From positions 20,618,324-20,682,323 of the forward strand of contig CM039182.1 in the NCBI GenBank assembly GCA_008360975.2: a DNA stretch of 64,000 nt, in the 5' to 3' direction. This document shows, in pieces, positions 34,719-46,700 of the stretch; positions within the stretch are counted from its first letter, which is position 1, and every line of letters starts with the position of its first letter. Both the position numbers and the translations under genes were made by a program. The notes beneath the pieces were generated by a model, which was not told the DNA's origin, did no database searches, and saw nothing but the letters and a program-made list of their open reading frames with translations. This DNA comes from Lichenostomus cassidix (taxonomy: Eukaryota; Chordata; Aves; Passeriformes; Meliphagidae).

Positions 34719-37700
34719 GTGAGTGCCGCCGCGGGGCTGGTGGGGTCGGGCCGCCCCCGGGCCCGGGGAGCGCTTGGGGAAGGCGGCGAGCGAACGGCGG
34801 CGGGGTGACAGCGCCCATCGCCCGCCCGTCCCGATCGCCGCGGTGACCTCCCGCTGTGTTTCGCAGGGTCAGCGTCCTGGTGGGAGCTCCCAAAGCCAAC
34901 ACCACGCAGCCAGACATCGTGGAAGGAGGAGCGGTGTATTACTGCGCCTGGCCCGCCGCCCGGTGCAGACAGATCCCCTTCGACAACACCAGTAAGTGCG
35001 CGGCTGCCCCGCGGCGCAGCGCTGTGTGTGTCGCGCCGCCGTGCCCGGGTCCCCTGGGCTCCGCCACCATCCCGTTACTTGGGACGCTTTGATCCCAGTA
35101 TCTGCACTTCGCTGGAGAAATGCCGCTCCGCGGAGTCTCAATGCGTGCGCTCTTGCAGGGAAGGGTTTAGTGGTCCCCAGAGGAATAACAGGATTGTGAC
35201 CTCCAGGACCAGTAGTTCATCTTAATAACTGCCTTTTTTCCCCCTTTTTCTTCTTTAATGAAGGTATTTGATTGCTGCTTTTGAAAATACTTTTGCATGT
35301 TCAGAAGGCAAAGTCCCAAAAGCCTTGTCTCACGCTGCTCTGAACCTTGGAAATAACAGGAGTTCTAGTCTTTGCTAGTCTTCAATGAGGGGATTTCTGG
35401 CTGTTCAGATGGATGAAGTGCCTCGTGGGGCATGCTTATTTAATTCTATTCAGAAAGCAAGAATTTTATTTCAGAATATTGGAAGCTAAATGCAAACCGA
35501 TTTAGGCACAATGTGGATAGATTATATCCACTTCCAAAATCCCAAGACAGATGTTTCCTATTTAATTAGAGGGAACACACGTTTTAAACAATTCAAGCTG
35601 TTTATGTTTTCTGTTGTCTCTTTATAGGTCTTGAAAATAATTTAAACCTAGTGTTTGCAGAGATGTTAAAAGTGATTCCTTTATTTAGGCAGACTTTGAC
35701 AGTTTGACCATTAAGCAAAAGTTATTATTCTTTAGGTTATGTTTCATCTTAATATTTGTGGTTTATTGCAATGGGAACACAATACGATTTTTTCTTTACC
35801 GAGAGCACAAGTTAAAGCTGTAGCAAATAAGCAGTGCAGTTCTTTATTCCTCCCAACTCCAGCCACCCACATCTTATTACTGTGTTAGTGTCTAGGAACA
35901 CTGATCAGGACAACTGTCCCATCATGCCAAGCATTCATCAAAACAAAGTGATCATTCATGTATATGTATATGGATACTTGGGCAGGTAAAACTGTATACA
36001 GCATCTGGTTATATATATAAATAGAAATGTACATAGACAGTATGCATACATTATTTTAATTGTGATATACCATGAGTGTAAATATTAAAATAAAACCAGG
36101 AAATAGAGGAAATATTCATGTATTTCCCATCTTACAACCATAGATACTTCATGTAACAGAAATGGAATGTATTAGCTACACAAAAATTTCAAGTTTGAAT
36201 AGAAAACATACAGACCAAATGAAAATTCCATTGCAGTTTTGAAGGGGAGTTTTGAAAAATTTATTAAAGTCTAGTGATGAAATCTAGAAGGACATCTGAC
36301 TTTCCTGTAGGAAACTCATGACAACTCCATGCTCTTGGCAAGAGATGTCCTTTTGCAGATACTGTGTTTTGAATAAAGGTACAAACAAACTGAGGAGTAA
36401 GTGTATCAATAAGGCTTTGGACCTCATCATGTAACTCTTCTGCTTGGAGTCTCCAAAGGGTGGTTCATTCAGTCTCCCTGAGATGGTTGTGCCTTCTAGA
36501 TAGAATCCTGACTTACAGACAGCTGATGTTAAGCCAGAGAGCAACCACTGTGTAGAGAGAGATGCACTATCCCTGCAGGAGAGATGGCAGTATAGGCAGG
36601 TTTAGCAGTGTTGTCCCTGGCTCTCTTGATTCTGTCCCAAGGGCAGTAAAGGTGTCATTTTGCACAATTCAGCAATGTGCTGTAGACAAGGAAGGTTTAT
36701 ATGGCTTGTACCAACCCCTGTTCTTCAGTGCCAGCAACAGAAAAGCCATTTCCAATATGCCTTAGGTGACTCCTTTTGCTGATGTGTGGATGTGTATTTC
36801 ATGTTAGTTTTTTCTCTCCCAAATCCGCTATTTAGAGGAGTTTTCCTTCTTTTCCACTATTCCTCCAAGCAGAGCAGTCCACATGAGCTCTATCCTAGGT
36901 GAAATTGTTTCATATGGTTGGTCACACCCAGTTTCTTTTAACGCCTTTAGCCATGTTATGCCTACTGGAACTTAGATAGTCCTTGGTAAATATGGGGAGT
37001 TGTTTTCAGTTCATGGCTCTTTCTTGTGCAGGCATCTTGTACTCATTATGCCTTCTACAACATCACTCAGAAATGTTGCTATTCCCATTTTTAATATTCT
37101 AATAGAAAGAAGTCAGTCTGGGTTGTCAAAGATCGTACAGGAAGTTGATGATGATACTGGTAACTGACTCCGGAGTTTTTTCTTCTTCTTCCAATGCCTT
37201 AACCACAAGATTATTCTGTCTTCCAAAACAGAAACAGTCAAGAGTTGTTAGAAGACTAGAAGTTCTGTTGCAGCAGCTTTAATTTTAAAGATTAATGCTT
37301 CATGCCTCATAGGAGATCTTTAAAAGTCTTGTAAAGCTTTGAGAATCTTCTGAAACTAAACAGAAAAACTACAGAGACTGCTTAAGAGCTGAAAGATTTA
37401 ATTTTGGTGCATTTTTATAAGAAGCTTCCATTTTTCAATACTTTCTTCTTCACTCTAAATAATATCAGCTCTTTCAGTTCTATTAGCTAAGCAAATCACA
37501 ATAAAATAAACGAAACTACTGAATTATTGGGAGCATTCTTAATTAAGCTTAGAAGTAAAAACAGTGGAACTAGAAAGAAAGGGAGACATGAATGTAACAC
37601 TTAAAAGACAATGTGAACCAACAAGTACATAAAGGATTTTCTAAATGGGCATTTTTCAGCCTCAAAAGTTCAATGGGGAGGACTTCTGAATTCTAACACA

Positions 37701-40700
37701 TTCGTTAAAGTAAAGCAGATTCACATACACTATATCCAAAGTTCAATCTGTGGAATTGCTTCAGGTCACAGAAACTAAAACTTTCACTGTTTGATAAAAA
37801 TTCAAGAGATTAACAAATCCAGGTTGAAAGCCAGTACCTTAAATTACATATGAGCATGAGGGCTCATGAGGACTGGATGCGCAAATGAAGCTCAGGTATG
37901 TTGCATTCAATGCAAGTTATGTTTTGTCCGTGAGGAGGGAGCATACAGTAAGTGCTCTTGGATAATATTTGGACTTTTACTGCCACAACCAAGTGTCTTA
38001 AGTAGATATCTCATTGCTAAGACTCATACGTAACTGCACAGATTATATCTCTGTTTCCACAAGAATCGTACACATAATTTCAAGAGAGATTCCTTTTTTC
38101 GCAAATGCTTTAATGTTATTTGTATTAACACTGTTACTATCTTGATCATACTAAATGAAAATAGTGAGGACACTGACTAGTATTCTGTGATGGCTTTAGT
38201 CAAGATTCTGGACACTTTCAACTATCATAGAGTGGAGTTACTTTGTACTAATTTATAGTTGTCCTGTGTTTTACAGTTGTTGAGGTGTTTATTTAATGAA
38301 TGGGTAGATATGTCTTGTTAACTAAAAAGGAACAAAATCTCTCTCCACCATTTAAGGCTTGTTAAGAGGCAGTGATGAACAAGAATAGGTTCATGAGTCA
38401 GGGAAGGGAAAGAAGAAAAAAATAAAGTGTTGAGTGTCTAAACTATATATTGCCTTAGACAGAGGGGGCATTTGTTAAAGAAGTGGTATGAGGGAACCAA
38501 GTAAGTGACAGACACCTTAGTTAAAAACTTAGTCATGGTTAAGTTAATTTTATGATGCTCAGTGCTGAGATAGGATGTTTTTTGTTCTGTAAAGGCTGTT
38601 TTTTTGAAGGGATGTTTATTTACTTAGTTACATGAATAATATATATTTTTAAATAACTAAAGTCTTATTTTAAAGAAAGTCATTCTGTATCCTGAGCCAT
38701 AGAGTCCTGAAGGGAGAGCACGAGTGCCAGGCCTAACTGGACCTGACATCATGTCACTGGTGGGAGCCAACTGCAGTGTTCCCCAGTGGATCAGGGACAT
38801 AACACTACAAGGACTGCACCACAGTCACTGCCAAGGTGCAGCTGTATCCCTGTCATCACACAGACTGTGGCAGCCAGTATTAAGCTGTATTTTTTGGATC
38901 ATGTAAGAAAAGTCCTTGTGGTTTATAAAACTCCCTTACTGGTTTGGTTTTTCCCCTCAGAGACTAAGATCACATGAGGGAGTAGACACTGTACTCCCAA
39001 TGAAAGATAAAAAAAACTTTTAAAAAATATATGACTACTGAGTTCAATCTGTCAAACACAGACTGGGTGCCTTACTACTAGCAATGATACTCAAAAACAA
39101 GATTAATGCTGAAATTGTCCCTGTGGCACTGTGGATGTGTTAGGGTGCCCAAGCTGGTCTGAGTGCTGTGGGCAACTACATAACCTGTGTTAATGTGGAA
39201 ATGTATGTGGGCTAAACTACCCTGCTGAGAAGATGGCTTAATTGGAGTTAATATAGGTGCAGGAGTATCTGCAGCCTATTCCTAAAAGCCACTACCTAAC
39301 TGAAATTGCTCTACAGGTGGTTGTCCCAGATGGTTATTAATTTCGCTCTTACTAGTTTCTGGCCACCTATCTCTGTTCTTCATAGTAGCTAACCCAGAGA
39401 TTTCCAAAGCAATGAGATTATTTACTTGCATCAATAATTAATGCTATTGATGAAATATCATTCGTGACAAACAACACAGGAGCAAAGGAGGGAAGGAGGG
39501 TGAAATTCTGTCATGTTGTAGGATTTGAGCTGACCCATCCATAAGCAAGTCATGTAACCGGACATTCCCATATGGGTTGGCCAGTGATATGGCCTGTAGC
39601 CAACAAGGGGCTTTAGCAGGAACTCTCTGTGTTTCCTGCCGTTGATACAGCACTGACTCTGCAGTCCAATGTTTGCAGTTCTTTCAAGCTCCCTAAATTT
39701 GTGTGCTGCGGTCAAGGCTCTGGGAAGAAGCTCAAAGCACTGCCCCTGAGAGCACAATGGGTGCTTTAACCTGCTCCATTGCAGCCGGGAACTGAGATAA
39801 AGTATAATGGAAGGGCTTTTAGTATCCCCTTACTCCAGGAAATATAGATTGAAGGGCAGTGACTCTTCTCCCTTGTTTCCCTACTTTGTGAAGTTGTCCG
39901 GTTGCATTGCAGTGTAAGGCTGTGATGCTGTGATACTCTGAAACTCAATGAGAGGACAGGAAAACAAGCGTTGGCATCATATTAAAGGCTTGTGGTCTGT
40001 CTTTCCTCTTTTACCCACACAAAGCTAACTTCTTTTCAGTTTCTTCTGTATGAAATGGGTTTACAATGACTATTTCTGCTTTAGCATTCAGGTACAATTA
40101 CCAAGTCCTTGTTTCAGTTGTGTGCTCTTCCATTCAGCTGCCAGGAGAGGTAGCAGGAGAGCAATATCAAGAAAACTTTCTCCTCCCTTGATTAACTGGG
40201 ATTCTTCTGAACCATTCAAAGCATCTTGCAACCAGAAGCAAACTTAAATACCCCCAAAAGTGCACTATTGCATTTGAAATCTGGTAAAAAGCTAATAGTT
40301 CAGGTTTTGGAAACTCATTATAAAGGTCACTTTTAGTTGTAATACTTAATAGATTGCATCAAGTTCTTATATTTTAAATTAGGTCCTGAAGGCAGAATTT
40401 TCCTTAAGTTTCCAAAACTCACTGGGGTGTTTTCTTAGCTATCAGTTAACTTTACCAGTTTTACTAAAATAGGTTATATTTTTCTAAACCAGCTTTAAAA
40501 AAATCTGTACAGCTTCTGAAGAGGAGCAGGGAAGGGGGATGTAAATCAGTTTTGACCAAGCATGCAGTTGATAAAAAACATGAGCTAATCTGGCCAGCAG
40601 TTGAGCTGATTGTAACAGAACCCAGGTACTATATAAGGAAAAGATGTATTGTGGGACTTGAGAGCTCTAGTTACATGAAAAAATCATTAGCTGTGGAGAT

Positions 40701-43700
40701 GGTAAGATTCTGGGGAAAACTTAGAATCCTGTTATAAACCAGAATTTGCATCTCAAGAGAAATTGCTGAGAGAGCACTCTGTTGTACTTCTAAATGTTGA
40801 CACTTTGTAGTCCACTGTGCCAGTAAGACCTTATCTGGAACTTTTAGCATTCTGATTTATAATAGACCCTCCTGAGTTTCTTTTGTAAGTCTCAGCCTTA
40901 TTTAAGAAGGAAAAAAATACCCTTAGCTATGTTAGTTCAAGCCCTGAGGTCTTAATTTGTTTTTGATCAGATTGTATTCAGGGAAAAATTCTACTGGGTT
41001 TGATGAGTCTTTTTTTTTTTTTTTGAATCATGGAATGAAAGTCCAAACAAAGCTCTCTAGATATGATCTGTGAAAATAACTCATGAATAGCAGCTAAGTT
41101 ACAGTAAAAAACAGAAATAAAATAGATGGTTGCAGAACCAGATAAATCTAAATATAGAAGCAACTCTTCTCATCATGCCAGCATTTTGCATGTCCTTACT
41201 GTCTCTAAACATTGCAGAGTCCCCTTTTCTCCCCAGCATTAATTAAAAGCAATTGCTTGGCTTGGTTCACCAGATCATACCTAGTGTTTAGCTTTGCATT
41301 TGAATTCTGTCTCTCTGGTGAGGGTCTAATGTCAATGACCCTGTGAAGGTTACTGAGTTACCTTTGCTTTTTAATGTGTGGTATCATTGGGCTCTTTTCT
41401 GGTAGTGACATCGTGGTAGGATTGTCAAGATTCCCTCATTTCCCTCACTTCCAGAGTATGGGAGCAAGTATGCCAGTACAAAGCCTTCCCTCTCTTCCCT
41501 TCCATAAGCCAGAACATTAATGATGCAGCAGAGATGATTTCAAAGTTGACTGAGGTTGCTCAGAGCCTTTTGTAGCCAGCTTCCAAAACCACCCCTGAGT
41601 GGAGTTCCTTAGTCTCTCTGGGGAATTTCTTCTAGTGCTAAAGATTTATTCAGAAATTGCCTTGCTGCAAGCTGTGTCTTGTTGCCCTTTTTCCTTTAGC
41701 TGTATACCTCAGATGGGAGTTTGGCACCCTCTTCTCTGTATGTATTGAATGCTGGATGAAGCGCAAATGGATCATCCTTTGCTTTATCTTCTTTGGGCCA
41801 AACACCTGCAAGTACTAATGTCTCAAAACTGTACAGAACATTCCATGTGTTGTCTCAATGTCAGAGATACTCACTTTCCTTTACCTGTATAAATTTATAG
41901 AAATATTTGTTTGTTTTATATGTTTGTATTCACATTTTATATAAATATGGATTGAGGTGATTATTCATTTCTATTCTGTGTATAGGTAATTATGTACAAA
42001 TTAATGAAATCCAAGTATTGCATTTTATTTTACCTATATTTTTTATATTATGAATGTGTGTGGGTACATGAACAGCTGTCTGTGATATCAAAACAGGTAT
42101 TTGAAAGGGATTTACTATCATGGATGTAGGTACAGATCTGAGGGCAGAGTGTAACTGCACTTGCTGCAGGTGCCTGGTTAATGGCCATCTGTGTTTATCC
42201 AGTACATTCAGGCAAATACACACAGAGCATTTAGACATAATACTTTTCAAAATTCCGGAATGGTGAGAACTTACCTGAAAGAGCTGCAGGTGTATTACAT
42301 ATACAGATTTTTTGCTTTGATTAGAAGTATTGTTTTCCTGTGTTAAATTTGATCAAAATATTTTTGCAGAATCATTTGGGTTGGAAAAGACCTCTAAGAT
42401 CATGGAGTCGAACCTTTGAATGATCACCACCTTGGTTTGCTTCTGTTCATTTGAGTATTTTCAAATTATGAAAGATGCTGCATTTTTTACTTCTAGTTTT
42501 CAAGAGCTGAATGAATCACAATAAGTCACTGCCAGTGTTTGCAAATACATCTCTTATGCAAATCTTGACTAGTACAAAGAAGAAATATTTGTAAGAGAAA
42601 TATTTGATTCTTGCTTATTAAACTGTTTATAATGTGCTGACTCAGTGACTGAGAGGAGACCAATTCCCATAGAAAGCACTAAATTTAGTCTAAAGTGTGC
42701 AAATGATGGATTTGCACTAATGCTTGCTCTAGATTCAGGCTTTAATTCCTACAAGGGATCCTGCACTATTACTTCTAACATAGGTTTGCTTTTTACTGTT
42801 GAAACTCAAATTTTTCTACTTGTTCAGCTACTGTTTTGGCAATGTAGGGGGCTTTTTTCCCCTTTGGTAGCCCCTGGATACCTCAACACTCTCAGCTGGG
42901 TGAAGGAATGCTGGTTTTAAGAATCATATTTCAGTATCTCCACAGCTGCCTCTGAAGCTGGATTGTGGGGCAGTGCCATGTATAGGAGTCATGACTCCTG
43001 CAGTAGAAAATTAGGTGTTTTGGGTTTGATGAAATGCAATTTAAGGATATCCTTGTACCTAAATCTATATTTGTGAATCTCTCTGCTCTTTGCATACTCC
43101 TGGTTGTCTGGGCCTTAGTCTGCAGTGCAGTCTTAGGCAGTACAGTTATGAGTGACTCCAGAGCTGCCTCTCAAGCCAAAATTGCGAGTCATCCAGACAT
43201 CTGGAACAGCTCCTGGGCTGGCTCTGAAGCAATCCAGCTGGTACTCAGGCACTCCTTGGACCTCTCTGTGCACAGGCTCAGGCGTTGTGTGCCCAGCCCA
43301 GCTGCTGCCTTGTACTATTGCTGTCTTTGCACTAGTGTCACATACCATGATACAGGATAGCCTGGACTCCTTCCGAAAAGGGGAGAAGCATTCTCATCCA
43401 GAAGAGGACATTTGAATGCAACCTGAATTCACACCAAGTTTTTGCTGTTCACAAAAGTATAGCTGTGGGTAAGGCACAGTATAGATTTAGCCTGTGGGCC
43501 TCCAATTCTCATAAATAGAACAAGGAGAAATATTTCCCTGTCATATAATGGTGTTATCAGAATACAGACGTGCTACTTTTTGAAATGCTTAGATAATGCT
43601 GTGTTGAGGAATATACAGAATTTATTTTAATTGGATTGGGATTTATCTGGGTAATGAATAGTCTTATCTGAGTATAATCCAAGGTTGTCTACAGTTGGTT

Positions 43701-46700
43701 GAAAAAAAAAATTAAAAATGTACTTTTAGGCCATGATTCTTCTGACCTCAGAGTTTTGCTTTAGGAGGAAAAGAACTAGCTTAGATCATGTCCTCAAAAG
43801 TAAGTGGATGACTAGCTCAGAAATTGCAGCAGGGAGCAGTAATGTCAGCTCATGGGTATTCAGACAAGTTAGTTGTGTATATAGCTTTAATTTGATAAAG
43901 TTACATGGGAAGTAGTAGCTGTTTCATAACAATCTGAAATACTGATTAGTTGTTACATGCAAAAGACTAAACTGTTTTAAGGCACAACCTCAGAAACTGG
44001 GAATATGACTCCATAGCTCTGGCAAGGATCCTGAACAAAAGTGATTAGAAAATGTCTATCAAAAGACATTTATCTAGGGGAAAACTAATTGTTAATTTGT
44101 GTGTCTATGATATTTTTCAAATTATTTTATAATTAAAATCCCATGTCACATGATGAGAGGTTCCTGCTACATTGTATGCCACTCAATGAGGTGAAATTGT
44201 GCTTGTATGTGTGTACAGTTCTTGCAGATTTACTGTTAAATTCAGCTGTGGCTTTATAAATCCTGCAAATGGTTGTCTAAATTTTAAAATTTAACTTCTT
44301 TTCAAATATTGGTATACTTTGCCAGTAGACAAGTATGTTGTTTTGATTGAGCATGTAAGCTCCTTTTAAATTAGAATACTGGTCTTGAGTATCCTCAGAG
44401 CCAGGCTAGCATTGGCTGCTGTAAGCTGGCCATGGCTGATTTTCAAGCTTCAAAAGCTTTCTTTCTATGAAGACCCCATCTGTGGATGTTGATCATGTTC
44501 AGATCTGCTGGACCATTAAAAAAAGAAAAAAGAATCCTTTAATGTCTGAAATGGTCTGACTTCACTGGGAAAAATAATCGAAGGTAGTGTTGCCAACAAC
44601 TAGGTAGAAGCTGGCAGCTCCTACAATGCAGTGTGTCAAATACTCTGTCTTTCACATCCACACAAGTTTAGGCCTAACTTAAATGAAATGTATTTTTAAA
44701 ATTAATATATTTACAGTAATTTTAAGTTATATTTCTTGAATTTTTAAGAGCTAAATATTTCTGAAATTTATCTCTCTGAACATGAACTTCAATAGTAGCT
44801 GCTGTAACTGGCGCAGCACAGAACTAAATACTTGCATAAAGGAAGATGTTTCCTCAGAGACTTTCAGACTTTAACAGATTCATTCTCATTCAATTTTCCT
44901 TCATGTTTATTAGGAAAAAATACAGAGATAGAGTACCCTTGTTCTCCAAGTATGATGCATTTTTTTTCTAATTTAGTTTATAACATTTATGAAGTTACCA
45001 TAAGCTGAAGTCAGTGGTGAGCTGACATCCTAGAAAATATTCAGGTATCCCCTGTATTCCTGCTGGGCAAATCCCAAGGAGTGTTGACGTTTTAAAATGT
45101 TGGCTATATTTTTTCTCAGTTATTTAAAAATGTATGTAAATCTGTAGAATATAATCTGACACTACTCTTTTTTTTAACATTCCAAGGTATACAGTATATG
45201 GTTTTATTTTCACTTACAGTGACTAAAAAGGATTGATTCTTCTGAAATCCCTCCTGATAGGAACCAGAAACAAACATAAGGGAATGCAGATACAAGGGGG
45301 AAGGAGTAATGCCCTGCTTATATATAAATTGAAAAGTTCATTAGGAATGACTGGTAAGGGGAGAGCATAGCTCATGAACATATGGGAAATCAGTTTACTT
45401 CAGAGAACTGAGGGTGAAAGGAAGGGATGTCTGCTTTTTATTAAAACCTGAAATGCATTATAATTGGCCTGAATCTTTGCCCAGATGGCTTCTCTTATGC
45501 TGACATCTGCAAGAGTGTATATAAAGCAACATTAAGAAGCTGTCTCTTGTGACAGTGTGTACACATGTAATTCTGTTAAAAACTAAGTCCTTTGCTATCT
45601 GTAGTGCTGGTCTTTGAATAAGCATGCTGAGAAATGTCATTTGTTTGACAAAAACTAATTAAGGAACATGCTTTTTACATGGAAAGTTTCTACCACATCT
45701 GTGAAAACTTTTTAGGGCTTTTCACCTATTTTTGTAGATTCTTGTTCGTTCTTCATCATAAATTCCTAGTATTTTTTTTTTTTTTTTGCAGAGGGAAACA
45801 CAGTATTTCTTACCAATTCTGTGTATTTTTTTCTAAAGTTTAAGTGTAATTATTTTGAATTTTCATGTGTCAATTTAAGCTAGTTTCCACTGACCAGTGA
45901 AAAGTAAATGATACTAGAAAGTCCATTTTCTATTAAACGGATTGGATGATGACAGTGGATGCAGTGTAATTTATCCATTAATCTGTTCACTTGTGTAGCT
46001 CACAAGGAAATGCTTTGTTAAAAATAAGCTGTCAACATACTCTTTCTTTCTTTATCAGACAACAGAAAAATTAAAGTCAATGGCACCCGGGAACCTATTG
46101 AGTTTAAGACAAATCAGTGGTTTGGGGCAACAGTCAAAGCTCATAAAGAAAAGGTTGTGGTAAGTCTTATGCATTTGGTACTCATTTGGAGATAATGTTT
46201 ATTCTTCTCAAATGTATATGTTTAATAGCTGTCTATGTGTACATTGTGGAAATAACTCTGATTATGCATGAATTATAAAACAGATGATGTATGTAATTCA
46301 AAAAAATGAAAGTAGCCTATAAAATCAAGTTGAACTGATCAAATGAAGATGATCCCACTGCCATATGAAAACAGCAGAATTTCATATTGTTGTGGAAGTG
46401 AATGATGATATTTTTTAACACATAATGGACATATTTCAGAGATACACAGGAACTGATAGCTCTATGCTACAAAGTATTTTGTATTATGAAGATATATTTG
46501 GAATGTTAAATACAGACTGTAGTGAAATTGCAGGTAGTTGAATGTAGTGAAATGTTATGAAAGCCAAGAACCTCTGTTGATGTTCAGTTAGGAAAACAGC
46601 TCTTTTTTCACATTTACATTGTTTTGAACAGCTATGTCATAGTCATGGTAAAACAGCTGTAAAAAAAAACCTGATTAAAACAGCTGATAAAAAAGCTCCA

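Larger units (their letters stand above)
34010..35080. promoter_or_regulatory. ITGA8: CpG island promoter of ITGA8
   Basis: An abrupt change to very GC-rich, CpG-dense sequence that spans the inferred 5' UTR, exon 1, the short intron 1 and exon 2. GC-box-like CCCCGCCC (34363-34370) and CCGCCCC (34424-34430) lie upstream of the ATG. No TATA box was seen at a sensible distance, so dispersed initiation from a TATA-less CpG promoter is likely. The transcription start itself cannot be placed. Dense reading frames on both strands here are by-products of the base composition. Confidence 0.8.
34992..46058. other. ITGA8: ITGA8 intron 2, about 11 kb
   Basis: A phase 1 intron, the largest of this gene in the window. 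It begins within the CpG island and then turns AT-rich. It contains poly-T tracts (41010-41024, 45772-45787), a CR1 remnant at about 42368-42431 and a 16-base palindrome (42984-42999). No extra exon was recognised. Confidence 0.85.

Noticed and set aside
43131..43300. Possible imperfect repeat (GCTGCCTCT...AAGC words) related to about 42945
   Set aside because: Only a short stretch aligns by eye and no unit length or family is clear.
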